From an uncultured bacterium (GTDB lineage: Bacteria > Bacillota > Clostridia > Lachnospirales > Lachnospiraceae): DNA of 43,737 bases. Shown here piece by piece: positions 32,246 through 40,353 of this stretch; the first letter of the stretch is position 1; every line of letters starts with the position of its first letter. The stretch spans positions 1-43,737 of the forward strand of contig CAMWLE010000019.1 of NCBI GenBank assembly GCA_947175015.1. Direction: 5' to 3'. Below the pieces are notes generated by a model. That model ran no database searches. It was not told the DNA's origin and worked only from the letters and a program-made list of their open reading frames with translations. A program made the position numbers and the translations under genes.

Positions 32246-34390
32246 ATGCACCCTCCTATGAGGCAGGCAGAAAGGTATTGTATGGAAGTAAAGTTGGATG
32301 AGATAGCACAATTGGAAAAGGTGCAGCGATATATTGCAAATATGCGTCCTGTTTTTAACAGACGGGCATTGTTTTCAGATACTACAAGTGAGTATGTGAA
32401 TCCTGCGGAACCGGAAGTCTATGATAAGGTAACAATACGGTTTCGGACAGCCAGGAATAATGTGGATCAGGTTTTGCTGGTACATCAGGGCAACAAATAT
32501 ATGATGGAACTGGTAGAATCAAATTCACTTTTTGATTTTTATTCATATGAACTGCAGTTGGGCGAAGAAAAAGTCACCTATTATTTTGAGGTGCGTTCGG
32601 GTGCTCTGGTGGGATATTATAATGCCAGGGGTTTGGTTCATGAGGTAAATGAGTATTATAATTTTGTCATTTTGCCGGGCTTTAAGACGCCCAACTGGGC
32701 AAAAGGTGCAGTCATGTACCAAATCTATGTGGATCGCTTCTGTAACGGAGATACTTCTAATGATGTCTTGACCAATGAGTATTGCTATATCAATGAACCG
32801 GTACACCGAGTAACAGATTGGAACCGCTATCCAGCACAGATGGATGTGCGGGAATTTTATGGCGGAGATTTGCAAGGTGTATTGGATAAGATGGACTATC
32901 TGCAGGATCTGGGGGTGGAGGTTATCTATTTCAATCCTTTGTTCGTTTCTCCTTCCAATCACAAGTATGACATTCAGGATTATGATTATATTGACCCTCA
33001 TATTGGCAAGATTGTGTCGGATAAGGGGGATTTGCTGACAGCAGGGCAGAAGGAAAACAGGCTGGCTTCCAGATATATCAATCGTGTCTCTAACCGTTTG
33101 AATCTGGAGGCAAGTAATGAGCTGTTTATTCAATTGGTGGAGGAAGCACACAGACGAGGAATGCGTGTGATCCTGGACGGCGTGTTCAATCACTGCGGTT
33201 CTTTTAATAAGTGGATGGATAGGGAGCGTATCTATGAGAAGGTGAAGGGATATGAAAAGGGCGCCTATGTAAGTGCGGACAGCGTTTACAGGGGATATTT
33301 TGATTTCCAGAACCAGAACGACTGGCCATATAATAATTCATATGATGGGTGGTGGGGACATAATACCTTGCCGAAGCTGAATTATGAAGGGTCTAAGGAG
33401 TTGTTTGACTATGTAATGCACATAGCGAAGAAGTGGGTTTCACCGCCTTTTAATGCGGATGGCTGGCGGCTGGATGTGGCTGCGGACCTGGGACATACCC
33501 AGGAATTTAATCATTATTTTTGGAAAAAGTTCCGTAAGGCTGTCAAGGAGGCCAATCCGGAAGCTATTATTTTGGCGGAACATTATGGCAATACCAGAGA
33601 ATGGCTTCAGGGAGACGAATGGGATACGGTTATGAATTACGATGCTTTTATGGAGCCTGTGACATGGTTTTTTACAGGGATGGAGAAGCATAGTGATGAT
33701 TATAGGGAAGATTTGTTAGGAAATGTAGGTAGTTTTTGGGGAGCAATGAAACATCATAGTGCAAGCTTTTCCATGCCTTGCTGGCAGGTGGCAATGAACC
33801 AGCTTTCCAATCATGATCATTCCCGTTTCCTGACGCGCACCAATCGTAAAGTAGGCAGAATCAGCACAATGGGGCCAGAGGCGGCGGAGTTTGGAATCAA
33901 TAAGGCAGTATTCCGGGAGGCAGTGGTAGTACAGATGACCTGGATGGGGGCGCCTACGATATATTATGGTGATGAAGCTGGTCTGTGCGGGTTCACTGAC
34001 CCGGATAACCGACGTACTTATCCCTGGGGAAGAGAAGATCTGGAATTAATCGCTTTTCATAAAGACATTATCCGTATACGCAGAGAAAATCCGGAATTGC
34101 GTACAGGATCTATCATATGTGTGGACAGTGATTATAATTTTCTGGCGTATGGCCGTTTTCAGGGAGAAGGGAAATGTCTGGTATTGATTAACAATAATAA
34201 CCATTCTATCTATAAGATTATCTCTGTATGGATGCTGGGAACCGAGAAGCAGGGAAGCATGAGAGTCTTGATTTGTACGGATGAGAAAGGATATTCTATT
34301 GAGGAACAGGATTATGAAATCAATGCCGGTAAAATCAGGATTGAGCTGCCGGCTACCTGCGCTATGGTGCTGAAATATATTCCAACTTAG
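32246..34390 (+). CDS. GH13 alpha-amylase family enzyme (neopullulanase/cyclomaltodextrinase type)
   Basis: A cytoplasmic alpha-glucan hydrolase of GH13 with no signal peptide. An N-terminal beta-sandwich (about 1-140, CBM34-like) precedes the barrel, whose entry is GAVMYQIYVDRFCNGD. Catalytic residues: nucleophile Asp410 (DGWRLDVA), acid/base Glu445 (ILAEHYG), transition-state Asp524 (LSNHDHSR). A C-terminal beta domain follows. Length (714) is longer than usual neopullulanases (about 580) because of insertions around 245-270. The start ATG 32246 follows AAAAGGAG; an ATG at 32282 with GAAAGG is nearly as good. It probably degrades imported maltodextrins or storage glucan. Confidence 0.9.
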   Translation: MHPPMRQAERYCMEVKLDEIAQLEKVQRYIANMRPVFNRRALFSDTTSEYVNPAEPEVYDKVTIRFRTARNNVDQVLLVHQGNKYMMELVESNSLFDFYSYELQLGEEKVTYYFEVRSGALVGYYNARGLVHEVNEYYNFVILPGFKTPNWAKGAVMYQIYVDRFCNGDTSNDVLTNEYCYINEPVHRVTDWNRYPAQMDVREFYGGDLQGVLDKMDYLQDLGVEVIYFNPLFVSPSNHKYDIQDYDYIDPHIGKIVSDKGDLLTAGQKENRLASRYINRVSNRLNLEASNELFIQLVEEAHRRGMRVILDGVFNHCGSFNKWMDRERIYEKVKGYEKGAYVSADSVYRGYFDFQNQNDWPYNNSYDGWWGHNTLPKLNYEGSKELFDYVMHIAKKWVSPPFNADGWRLDVAADLGHTQEFNHYFWKKFRKAVKEANPEAIILAEHYGNTREWLQGDEWDTVMNYDAFMEPVTWFFTGMEKHSDDYREDLLGNVGSFWGAMKHHSASFSMPCWQVAMNQLSNHDHSRFLTRTNRKVGRISTMGPEAAEFGINKAVFREAVVVQMTWMGAPTIYYGDEAGLCGFTDPDNRRTYPWGREDLELIAFHKDIIRIRRENPELRTGSIICVDSDYNFLAYGRFQGEGKCLVLINNNNHSIYKIISVWMLGTEKQGSMRVLICTDEKGYSIEEQDYEINAGKIRIELPATCAMVLKYIPT

Positions 34391-34443
34391 AAAGAATTCA
34401 GACAAATAATGCAAAAATGATGCAAGGACAGGTTATATTGATA

Positions 34444-34572
34444 ATGTTCACTGGAAATCCCTATGCAGCAGGCGGTATTACACTGCACGATATTTCAAGG
34501 ATTGCAATCATTGAGACAGAGTATGGAATTGTTATCAATGGAACTGTCAGCGGGGATTTGCGAAGTGAATGA
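34444..34572 (+). CDS. Possible 42-aa small protein
   Basis: A frame from ATG 34444 to TGA 34572 encodes a peptide starting MFTGNPYAAGGITLHDISRI, then a beta-like stretch (IAIIETEYGIVINGT). AAGGACAGG lies about 15 bases upstream, rather far. It could be a small protein or a remnant. The remaining gap between 34391 and 34671 shows nothing else. Confidence 0.3.
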   Translation: MFTGNPYAAGGITLHDISRIAIIETEYGIVINGTVSGDLRSE

Positions 34573-34671
34573 GGTGGTCTTGGATAGTGTTTTGAGTCCG
34601 GTTGGGTTCTGACCATAGTTTGTGCTCTGCACCATGTAGTATAAGCTGCATGTAAGAGAAAGGAGCGGCTT

Positions 34672-35769
34672 GTGGGTAGAAGGCAGATAGCAGTGGTGAT
34701 CTTTGTTTGCATATGCGGATTATTGTGGTTTCCGACGCAGTCATTGGCGCAGGAGAATGCTCTGGTGACATTACTTCAGAAGTATGAGGCATATCAGGAG
34801 GGATTTGCCGCCATAGAATATGTGGCGGACATAGAAGAAAATGGATATGAGATAATAGAGAACCAGAGCTTTCCGGTATTGTTGGAAAGCTTCGGAGAAG
34901 AGGAAGTTACCTTTATTTCCATTATGGATACGGAATACCACAGACTTGCTGTATTGATTGCGGATGATGAGGGGAAAGTGCTCTTTAAGACGGATCAGTT
35001 GGAAACAAATTACAGGTTTTTGGGACAGTTAGAGCAGCCTACCACAGGAATTGCGGCGGTATCTTTCCGGGATTTGAATAAGGATGGACTTACGGATATT
35101 GTGTTGATTACCGATTGCGAGAATACGGAAGGGGATTACGCAGGCAGGACATACAAAACAGGGGATGTGCTCTTCCAGAAGGACGGCTCTTTTTACCGTG
35201 ATTGGAGAATCTCTGACAAAATAAATCGTTTCAGCATGAATAAGAGCGCGGATTTTATCGCTGCGTATGTGCAGGACGGCATTTCTACAGAAATCTTATA
35301 TACCGCCTCCACATTGGAGGAACTGTTGAACAATGGTTTTCAGGTCATTCCGGAGCAATGTTATACCATTGATTTTGAGAAACAGGGGCATCTGCGTGTG
35401 GTGCCGGGCATTATCAGAATGCGGATATATGATATTTTTATGATTTATCTGGTCAATGAGCAGGGGTATATTGTATGGAGCTTCCAGCCCATGAGAGAGT
35501 ATGATAATCTGTATTCTTTGAAGGGAATTACCTGTAAGGATATGGATGGGGACGGCATGAAGGACATTGTGGTGTTGGCCAGATACAGTTATGCAGGTGC
35601 GGAGGGGGAGCTTCTGATTGATGTCAGAAGTTCTGTGTATTATCAAAGGACAGACGGTTTTGTGGAGGATACGGACTTCTGTGATTCTTATCGGGGAACG
35701 GAAGAGGATAAGTTAAGTGAACTGGTGAAAACCATCAGGGAATATTGGGGGTGGCCGAAAGAGGAATGA
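34672..35769 (+). CDS. Exported VCBS/FG-GAP-like protein in a two-component operon
   Basis: The 365-residue protein begins with a signal peptide (about 1-26, cleavage likely after SLAQE). Its two metal-binding-like loops, DLNKDGLTDIVLI and DMDGDGMKDIVVL, are of the VCBS/FG-GAP calcium-binding type found in beta-propeller blades. No enzymatic motif is seen. The GTG start at 34672 follows AAAGGAG. Its stop overlaps the response-regulator start by four bases (ATGA), so it is probably co-translated with the signalling pair and may be an extracytoplasmic sensor component; that role is inferred. Confidence 0.8.
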   Translation: MGRRQIAVVIFVCICGLLWFPTQSLAQENALVTLLQKYEAYQEGFAAIEYVADIEENGYEIIENQSFPVLLESFGEEEVTFISIMDTEYHRLAVLIADDEGKVLFKTDQLETNYRFLGQLEQPTTGIAAVSFRDLNKDGLTDIVLITDCENTEGDYAGRTYKTGDVLFQKDGSFYRDWRISDKINRFSMNKSADFIAAYVQDGISTEILYTASTLEELLNNGFQVIPEQCYTIDFEKQGHLRVVPGIIRMRIYDIFMIYLVNEQGYIVWSFQPMREYDNLYSLKGITCKDMDGDGMKDIVVLARYSYAGAEGELLIDVRSSVYYQRTDGFVEDTDFCDSYRGTEEDKLSELVKTIREYWGWPKEE

Positions 35770-36419
35770 TCAAGATACTGATTGTGGATGATGAAAAATC
35801 TATATGTGATTTGATAGACATAAATCTGTCGGCAGCAGGGTATCAATGTAAGACAGTGCAGGATGGCCTGAAAGCCATTGATATGATTGAATCGGAGAAT
35901 TTTGATCTGATATTGTTGGATATCATGCTGCCGGGGGCGGATGGATATGATATTATGGAGTATATCCGGCCCTTGAAGATACCGGTGATATTCATTACAG
36001 CCAAACATGAAGTCAAGGACAGGGTGAAAGGGCTGAAATTAGGTGCGGATGATTACCTGGTGAAGCCTTTTGATGTTGTGGAGCTGGTAGCCAGGGTAGA
36101 AGTGGTGCTGCGGCGTTATAATAAGACAGAAAGTATCCTTACCGCAGGGGATGTGGTGGTGGATCTGGATGCCCGGACAGTGACAAGAGCAGGACGGCAG
36201 GTGGTGCTTACCAATAAGGAGTATGGCCTGTTGGTATTATTCATTAGCAATAAAAATATTGCTCTGTTTCGTGAGAATCTCTATGAAAAGGTATGGGGGG
36301 ATGAATATCTGGCTGACAGCCGGACATTGGATCTACATGTGCAGAGACTTCGCAGGAAAATGGGCTGGGAGGACAATCTGGTAGCAGTATATAAAGTGGG
36401 CTATCGGTTGGAGATTTAA
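35766..36419 (+). CDS. OmpR/PhoB-family response regulator
   Basis: A 217-residue two-domain regulator. The receiver has the acidic pair Asp8/Asp9, phosphoacceptor Asp52 (ILLDIMLPGADG), FITAK with the conserved Thr, and LVKPF with the conserved Lys. The C-terminal winged helix ends in LDLHVQRLRRKMG...YKVGYRLEI. It should bind DNA as a dimer when phosphorylated by the kinase that follows. The start at 35766 is fixed by the ATGA overlap; a longer upstream frame only repeats the previous gene's coding sequence. Targets are unknown. Confidence 0.95.
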   Translation: MIKILIVDDEKSICDLIDINLSAAGYQCKTVQDGLKAIDMIESENFDLILLDIMLPGADGYDIMEYIRPLKIPVIFITAKHEVKDRVKGLKLGADDYLVKPFDVVELVARVEVVLRRYNKTESILTAGDVVVDLDARTVTRAGRQVVLTNKEYGLLVLFISNKNIALFRENLYEKVWGDEYLADSRTLDLHVQRLRRKMGWEDNLVAVYKVGYRLEI

Positions 36420-36550
36420 GTGTGTAAAGCGTTCTTCCGGACTTGTACCAGTTCATTGTTTGTTTGTGCCGCCCAAAGAGGTGGGCGCTGCCCAAAGAGG
36501 TGGGCGCTGCCCAAAGAGGTGGGCGCTGCCCCCTCTTGGCGGCATGGGGG
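36420..36550 (+). repeat. Modular intergenic repeat, copy C, with three 19-bp tandem units
   Basis: Directly after the response-regulator stop: GTGTGTAAA, then GCGTTCTTCCGG (hairpin 2 right arm only; the left part is deleted), then GACTTGTACCAGTTCATTGTTTGTTTGTGCC-type conserved sequence, three perfect copies of a 19-bp unit (36472-36490, 36491-36509, 36510-36528), and the CCTCTTGGCGGC arm. It separates response regulator from kinase and ends at the kinase ribosome binding site. Confidence 0.85.
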
Positions 36551-36555
36551 TAAGT

Positions 36556-37971
36556 ATGAAGCTTCTGTATAAGATTCTCCTGTGTACGATTATTATAATG
36601 GCAGTGGCATTCGGGTTAAGCGGCTATCTCTTCGTGAATTTTGTATTTGAAACCGCATTGAACCGGGAGATTGCCCAGGCATTGGATGGCAGTAATATTC
36701 TGCAGTTTGCTTTTGAGACAGCGGCGTTGAATGTGCCGACCAAATATAATGTATTGCAGGACATTGCGGTGGAACAGATCGGCGCCAAACTGGAAAGGAG
36801 CGGCAGACTTTCGGAGCGGTGCCTGCGCCTGTCCGGTGAGGAGCGGAAGATTCTGTATGTCAGCGACGGATTTCCTGAGGATACCAGCCTGTTGATGCAG
36901 ATTCCTGAGGATGCCAGAACATGGCAGGTGATTCAATATGGAGAACATTATTATATTCATACGGGCATTCGGGTCAATGCGCTGAATCGTAATCTGTATC
37001 TGGAGACGCTGGAGGATATTACGGAGATATTTGAGGAACGCACCATGGGGTTTTCCGTATATCGGCGTGTGACATTGGCTATGCTGTTGTGCAGTTCTGC
37101 AGTTATGTTAGTCATCTGTATCTGGCTAACGAAGCCTATTAGACTGCTGACGCGTGCTACCAGGAAAATGGCGGAGGGAGATTACAGTTATCGTGCCAGA
37201 CAGATGAGCGGAGACGAGTTGGGACAGCTTACAATGGATTTTAATCATATGGCAAATGTATTGGAAAACACCTTCGACGAATTAAGGGAGGAAATCAGAT
37301 CCAGAGAAGATTTTATCGCTGCTTTTGCACATGAATTAAAGACGCCATTGACTTCGATTATTGGATATGCGGATTTGCTGCGTTCCCGAAAGCTGGATGA
37401 AGAAAAACATTTTCTCTCCTCCAATTATATCTATACAGAGGGAAAACGTTTGGAGAGCATGTCATTCAGATTGTTGGATATTATTGTTACAAAGCGTGAA
37501 TCACTGGATTTACAGCCGGTGGAAGTGGAAACCTTATTTCAATATCTGGAGGATATGTTCTCAGGAAATATGGAGCAAAGGCTGCAGGCATCCTATGAAC
37601 CGGGAACCATTTATGCAGAGGTAAATCTTCTGAAATCCGTACTTTTAAATCTGGTGGACAATGCCTGCAAGGCATCGGAAGAGGGTGGAATCGTGGAGCT
37701 CTTGGGCAGTAAGCAGGAGGATGGGGGATATGTGTTCCAGGTAAAGGATTATGGTGTGGGCATTCCGGAAGATGAGCTTAAAAAAGTAACGGAAGCTTTC
37801 TATATGGTGGACAAATCCCGTTCTCGCAGCAGAAACGGTGCAGGACTTGGATTGGCATTGTGTGTGGAAATTTTGAGATTACATAACAGTGAGCTTACGA
37901 TAGAAAGCAAAGTGGGGAAAGGAACCTGTATCAGCTTTGTGATTCCCGGAAAGAAGGCGGAAGTAATTTAG
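36556..37971 (+). CDS. Sensor histidine kinase
   Basis: The 471-residue kinase has two membrane helices (about 7-27 and 171-192) around an extracellular sensor region of about 140 residues with no recognised fold. A HAMP domain, HisKA with the phosphorylated His259 (AHELKTPLTSIIGYADLL) and a HATPase domain (NLVDNACKAS, DYGVGIPEDEL, GAGLGLALC) follow. It is the partner of the regulator upstream. I start it at ATG 36556 (MKLLYKILL), with GGGGG five bases before; a longer reading would translate the intergenic repeat into junk beginning MFVPPKEVG and is rejected. Confidence 0.94.
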   Translation: MKLLYKILLCTIIIMAVAFGLSGYLFVNFVFETALNREIAQALDGSNILQFAFETAALNVPTKYNVLQDIAVEQIGAKLERSGRLSERCLRLSGEERKILYVSDGFPEDTSLLMQIPEDARTWQVIQYGEHYYIHTGIRVNALNRNLYLETLEDITEIFEERTMGFSVYRRVTLAMLLCSSAVMLVICIWLTKPIRLLTRATRKMAEGDYSYRARQMSGDELGQLTMDFNHMANVLENTFDELREEIRSREDFIAAFAHELKTPLTSIIGYADLLRSRKLDEEKHFLSSNYIYTEGKRLESMSFRLLDIIVTKRESLDLQPVEVETLFQYLEDMFSGNMEQRLQASYEPGTIYAEVNLLKSVLLNLVDNACKASEEGGIVELLGSKQEDGGYVFQVKDYGVGIPEDELKKVTEAFYMVDKSRSRSRNGAGLGLALCVEILRLHNSELTIESKVGKGTCISFVIPGKKAEVI

Positions 37972-37984
37972 AGGATGGCTGTTA

Positions 37985-38112
37985 TCAGAAGATATGATTG
38001 GGAGTTGTGATGGGCCGCTGTCGTTAGAAAAAATGATTGGGAGTTGTGATGGGAAGCTGTCGTCAGAAAATATGATTGGAAGTTATTGTCAGAAATTATC
38101 ATCAGAAATGAG
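37985..38112 (+). repeat. Degenerate 39-bp tandem repeat after the kinase
   Basis: Two full 39-bp units (37985-38023 and 38024-38062), each beginning T(C/T)AGAA and ending GCTGTCG, differ at few positions. Shortened units follow at 38063, 38089 and 38102, all starting TCAGAA. Confidence 0.85.
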
Positions 38113-38149
38113 TGATATAATGAATGGCGTGGAGATGATCATAATATGA
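37994..38149 (+). CDS. Possible 51-aa repeat peptide
   Basis: One frame stays open through the 39-bp repeats and gives a 13-residue peptide repeat built on MIGSCDG-x-LSxEx, ending in MNGVEMIII. The unit length (a multiple of three) keeps the frame. The ATG at 37994 has only a distant GAGGATGG. No modification or export gene is adjacent, so this may be fortuitous. Confidence 0.2.
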   Translation: MIGSCDGPLSLEKMIGSCDGKLSSENMIGSYCQKLSSEMSDIMNGVEMIII

Positions 38150-38168
38150 TATATGGGAAGATAGAAAA

Positions 38169-39008
38169 TTGGGAAAAGGAAAAAGGATAAACAGAAGAAA
38201 AATCAGCTTGTTATTGATCCCGTTGGCCGCTGTCATTGTAGGATTGGCAGTATGGGGACCGGAAGAATTGGCACGATATCGTGATAGAGGAATACTGAAT
38301 CAGATTCAATCCCAGGAAGTAGATACGGGAATGGAGGGATACCGTTATTCCCTGAGCAGTAATGAAAAGTTGTATATATTGTCTAAATGTCTGAAGCAGA
38401 CTTTGGCGGAAAGCGACCAGAATGCCATGACCAGAATAGATGGGGTAGACGGGGAATTTACAGGAAATTACGCCTTGGTGGTAAACAGAAAGGATGCTTC
38501 CGGGAATGAAGTGTCGGGGAGTGTTGGAATTGCACTGTGCAATCGGGGAATGGAAGAACTGAAGGAGTTGAAGATACTGCCTGCGGAAGTGAAAACGTTG
38601 ACGGATTATTCTTACAACGCTGTCTTATATTCTGCCATAGATGGATTGGAGCCGCGGAATAATGTGTTGGTTTGGAAGATTAGTCTAAGTACTGCTAAAC
38701 AAAATGCCAACAAGGAAAATCGTCTGTTGGATGCTTATGTGGATGCGGATACGGGCAAAATATATGAATTCTATGTTCGTACAGGGATGACGAGTTGGAG
38801 TGAGGTGGCAGCAGATGATATTGTGAAAGCCTGGGCGGAGTACATGGGATTGGAGGCCCCAAAGGAATATGAGAATACCAATCCTCTGTCAGAAACCACA
38901 CCTTATTTTAAAAAGTATAGTTTTGCAGGTACAGCGGAAAATAACACGATTGTAACGGTTGGATTTTATGAGGGCATCAATGAGTTGTTTCTGAAGATTT
39001 CCAGATGA
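38169..39008 (+). CDS. Membrane-anchored extracellular protein of unknown function
   Basis: The 279-residue protein has a basic start (MGKGKRINRRK), one hydrophobic segment (about 12-29) that could be an uncleaved anchor, and an extracellular region of about 245 residues with alternating beta/helical pattern. No family motif is recognised; the fold may be PepSY/YycI-like (DAYVDADTGKIYEFYVRTG), a pattern often seen in proteins tied to cell-envelope kinases. It begins with TTG at 38169, with GGGAAG 8 bases upstream. It follows the histidine kinase and precedes a wall amidase, suggesting an envelope role. Confidence 0.75.
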   Translation: MGKGKRINRRKISLLLIPLAAVIVGLAVWGPEELARYRDRGILNQIQSQEVDTGMEGYRYSLSSNEKLYILSKCLKQTLAESDQNAMTRIDGVDGEFTGNYALVVNRKDASGNEVSGSVGIALCNRGMEELKELKILPAEVKTLTDYSYNAVLYSAIDGLEPRNNVLVWKISLSTAKQNANKENRLLDAYVDADTGKIYEFYVRTGMTSWSEVAADDIVKAWAEYMGLEAPKEYENTNPLSETTPYFKKYSFAGTAENNTIVTVGFYEGINELFLKISR

Positions 39009-39167
39009 CAGCTCGATGTGGAGATAAAGTGAATCATAAGAATGATGATACAACTATGATGAAAAAAAGATGAGAGTAATATACATCATTCATGTAAACT
39101 GGAGTTGATGGCAGGGCAATGTGCGGACATACAATCATGAGACATACGGAAGAAGAGGGAAGGCATT

Positions 39168-40073
39168 ATGGACAGACAGTATGACAGAAGAAAACATCGG
39201 AATGGGGAGGTTAATTTGGTGAGGATGAGCTCTTATGACAATAGGGTGAGTAGAGGGGGAGGAGGGCGCAGACGCCGGAGAAGGGCAAAAAATTCTGCCA
39301 TATTGCTTGCGTTCAGTTTGTTTTTGATAGTATCTTGTATGGGGGCATTATATTATGTTATGCGTTTGGAAGCCCGGGAGAATATGTCGGATATAGAGGT
39401 AGATGGGACGGTGGATCAGCAGACAGGAACGGTGCTGGGCAAAACTCCTGAGCGCGATGAAGATGCGGTACCTGAAAGAGAGGAGCCAACTACTACCGGA
39501 ATTCCGCAGGGGGAGAAAATTCCTTTGGTAGCCATTGATGCGGGGCATGGCGGTGTGGACGGCGGAAGTGACAGGAAGGGCGTGCTGGAAAAAGAGGTAA
39601 ATCTGGAAATTGCAGAGCGTCTGGCGGAGAAGCTGGAAGATCTTGGATTTGAAGTTCTTATGATCAGAGAAGACAATGATACCTTTATTACCAAGCAAGA
39701 TAGAGCGGCTAAGGCAAATGAGGCTGGTGCGGATGTATATATCAGTGTACATCAAAATACCTATGAGGAACAAGATAATGAAGTATCCGGTGTTGAAACT
39801 TATTACTGTGAAGATACGGAGGGTAGCAAACGGTTTGCAGAGTTGGTTCATACAGGCGTGGTAACGGCAACCGGAGCCAGGGACAGGAATTTGCGGGAGA
39901 CAGACGGATTATATGTGGTCAGAGAAGCAAATATGCCCTCCTGTCTGGTGGAATGTTCTTATCTGACCAATAAGAAGGAGAGAGAGGCCATAGTTACCCA
40001 GGAGTATCAGGATAAGTTGGCTGAGGGGATGGCAGAAGGAATTTATAAATTCTTTTATGGGGATGAACAATAG
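39168..40073 (+). CDS. N-acetylmuramoyl-L-alanine amidase (Amidase_3)
   Basis: A zinc amidase that cleaves the amide between MurNAc and L-Ala in peptidoglycan. The N-terminus is strongly basic (six consecutive Arg near residue 36) before a membrane helix (about 44-65), then a linker rich in Glu/Thr. The catalytic domain (about 122-300) carries the zinc ligands in DAGHGG, KEVNLEIAE and SVHQN and the catalytic Glu in LVECSYLTN. It is membrane-anchored on the outside. The position at the end of the kinase operon suggests wall remodelling; a CwlD-like sporulation role is possible but not shown. A terminator follows. Confidence 0.92.
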   Translation: MDRQYDRRKHRNGEVNLVRMSSYDNRVSRGGGGRRRRRRAKNSAILLAFSLFLIVSCMGALYYVMRLEARENMSDIEVDGTVDQQTGTVLGKTPERDEDAVPEREEPTTTGIPQGEKIPLVAIDAGHGGVDGGSDRKGVLEKEVNLEIAERLAEKLEDLGFEVLMIREDNDTFITKQDRAAKANEAGADVYISVHQNTYEEQDNEVSGVETYYCEDTEGSKRFAELVHTGVVTATGARDRNLRETDGLYVVREANMPSCLVECSYLTNKKEREAIVTQEYQDKLAEGMAEGIYKFFYGDEQ

Positions 40074-40103
40074 TAATAGAAATAGAGTGCGTGAAAATTA
40101 TGG

Positions 40104-40134
40104 AAAAATCCTGCGGTAAAAGGCAGGATTTTTT
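40104..40134 (+). terminator. Intrinsic terminator after the amidase gene
   Basis: AAAAATCCTGC (40104-40114) pairs with GCAGGATTTTT (40123-40133), with T-rich sequence to 40134. Classical rho-independent form, 31 bases after the stop. Confidence 0.88.
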
Positions 40135-40181
40135 CAGCTTGATTTTTTGCTGTGAAGGTGTATAATGTGCAATGGACATAG

Positions 40182-40319
40182 AGGAAAGCGATATATTCTT
40201 CCGAACTTGCAGCAGTTCGTTGATTGTTTGGACCTCTTGCAGAGGCACTGATGCGTTGGCGGCAGCTCATAAATTGTTTGTGCTGCTGTTGACGACATGA
40301 CGGGAAGTGAGAAGAAAGA
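40182..40319 (+). repeat. Modular intergenic repeat, copy D (divergent)
   Basis: A diverged copy: GAGGAAAGCGATATATTCTTCCGAACTTG-type start (short GGAA/TTCC stem), AGCAGTTCGTTGATTGTTTGG, then AAATTGTTTGTGCTGCTGTTGACGACATG and the tail CGGGAAGTGAGAAGAA. Order and orientation are as in copies A and C. It occupies most of the amidase-MATE spacer (40135-40353); no gene is seen there. Confidence 0.6.
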
Positions 40320-40353
40320 ATGGCTTGTTTTCCTGATGTGACCGGGGAGGTAT

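Noticed and set aside
36460..36555. Longer start for the histidine kinase (MFVPPKEVG...)
   Set aside because: It is a translation of the intergenic repeat; similar junk peptide would arise from copy A at 11442, where no gene homology exists.
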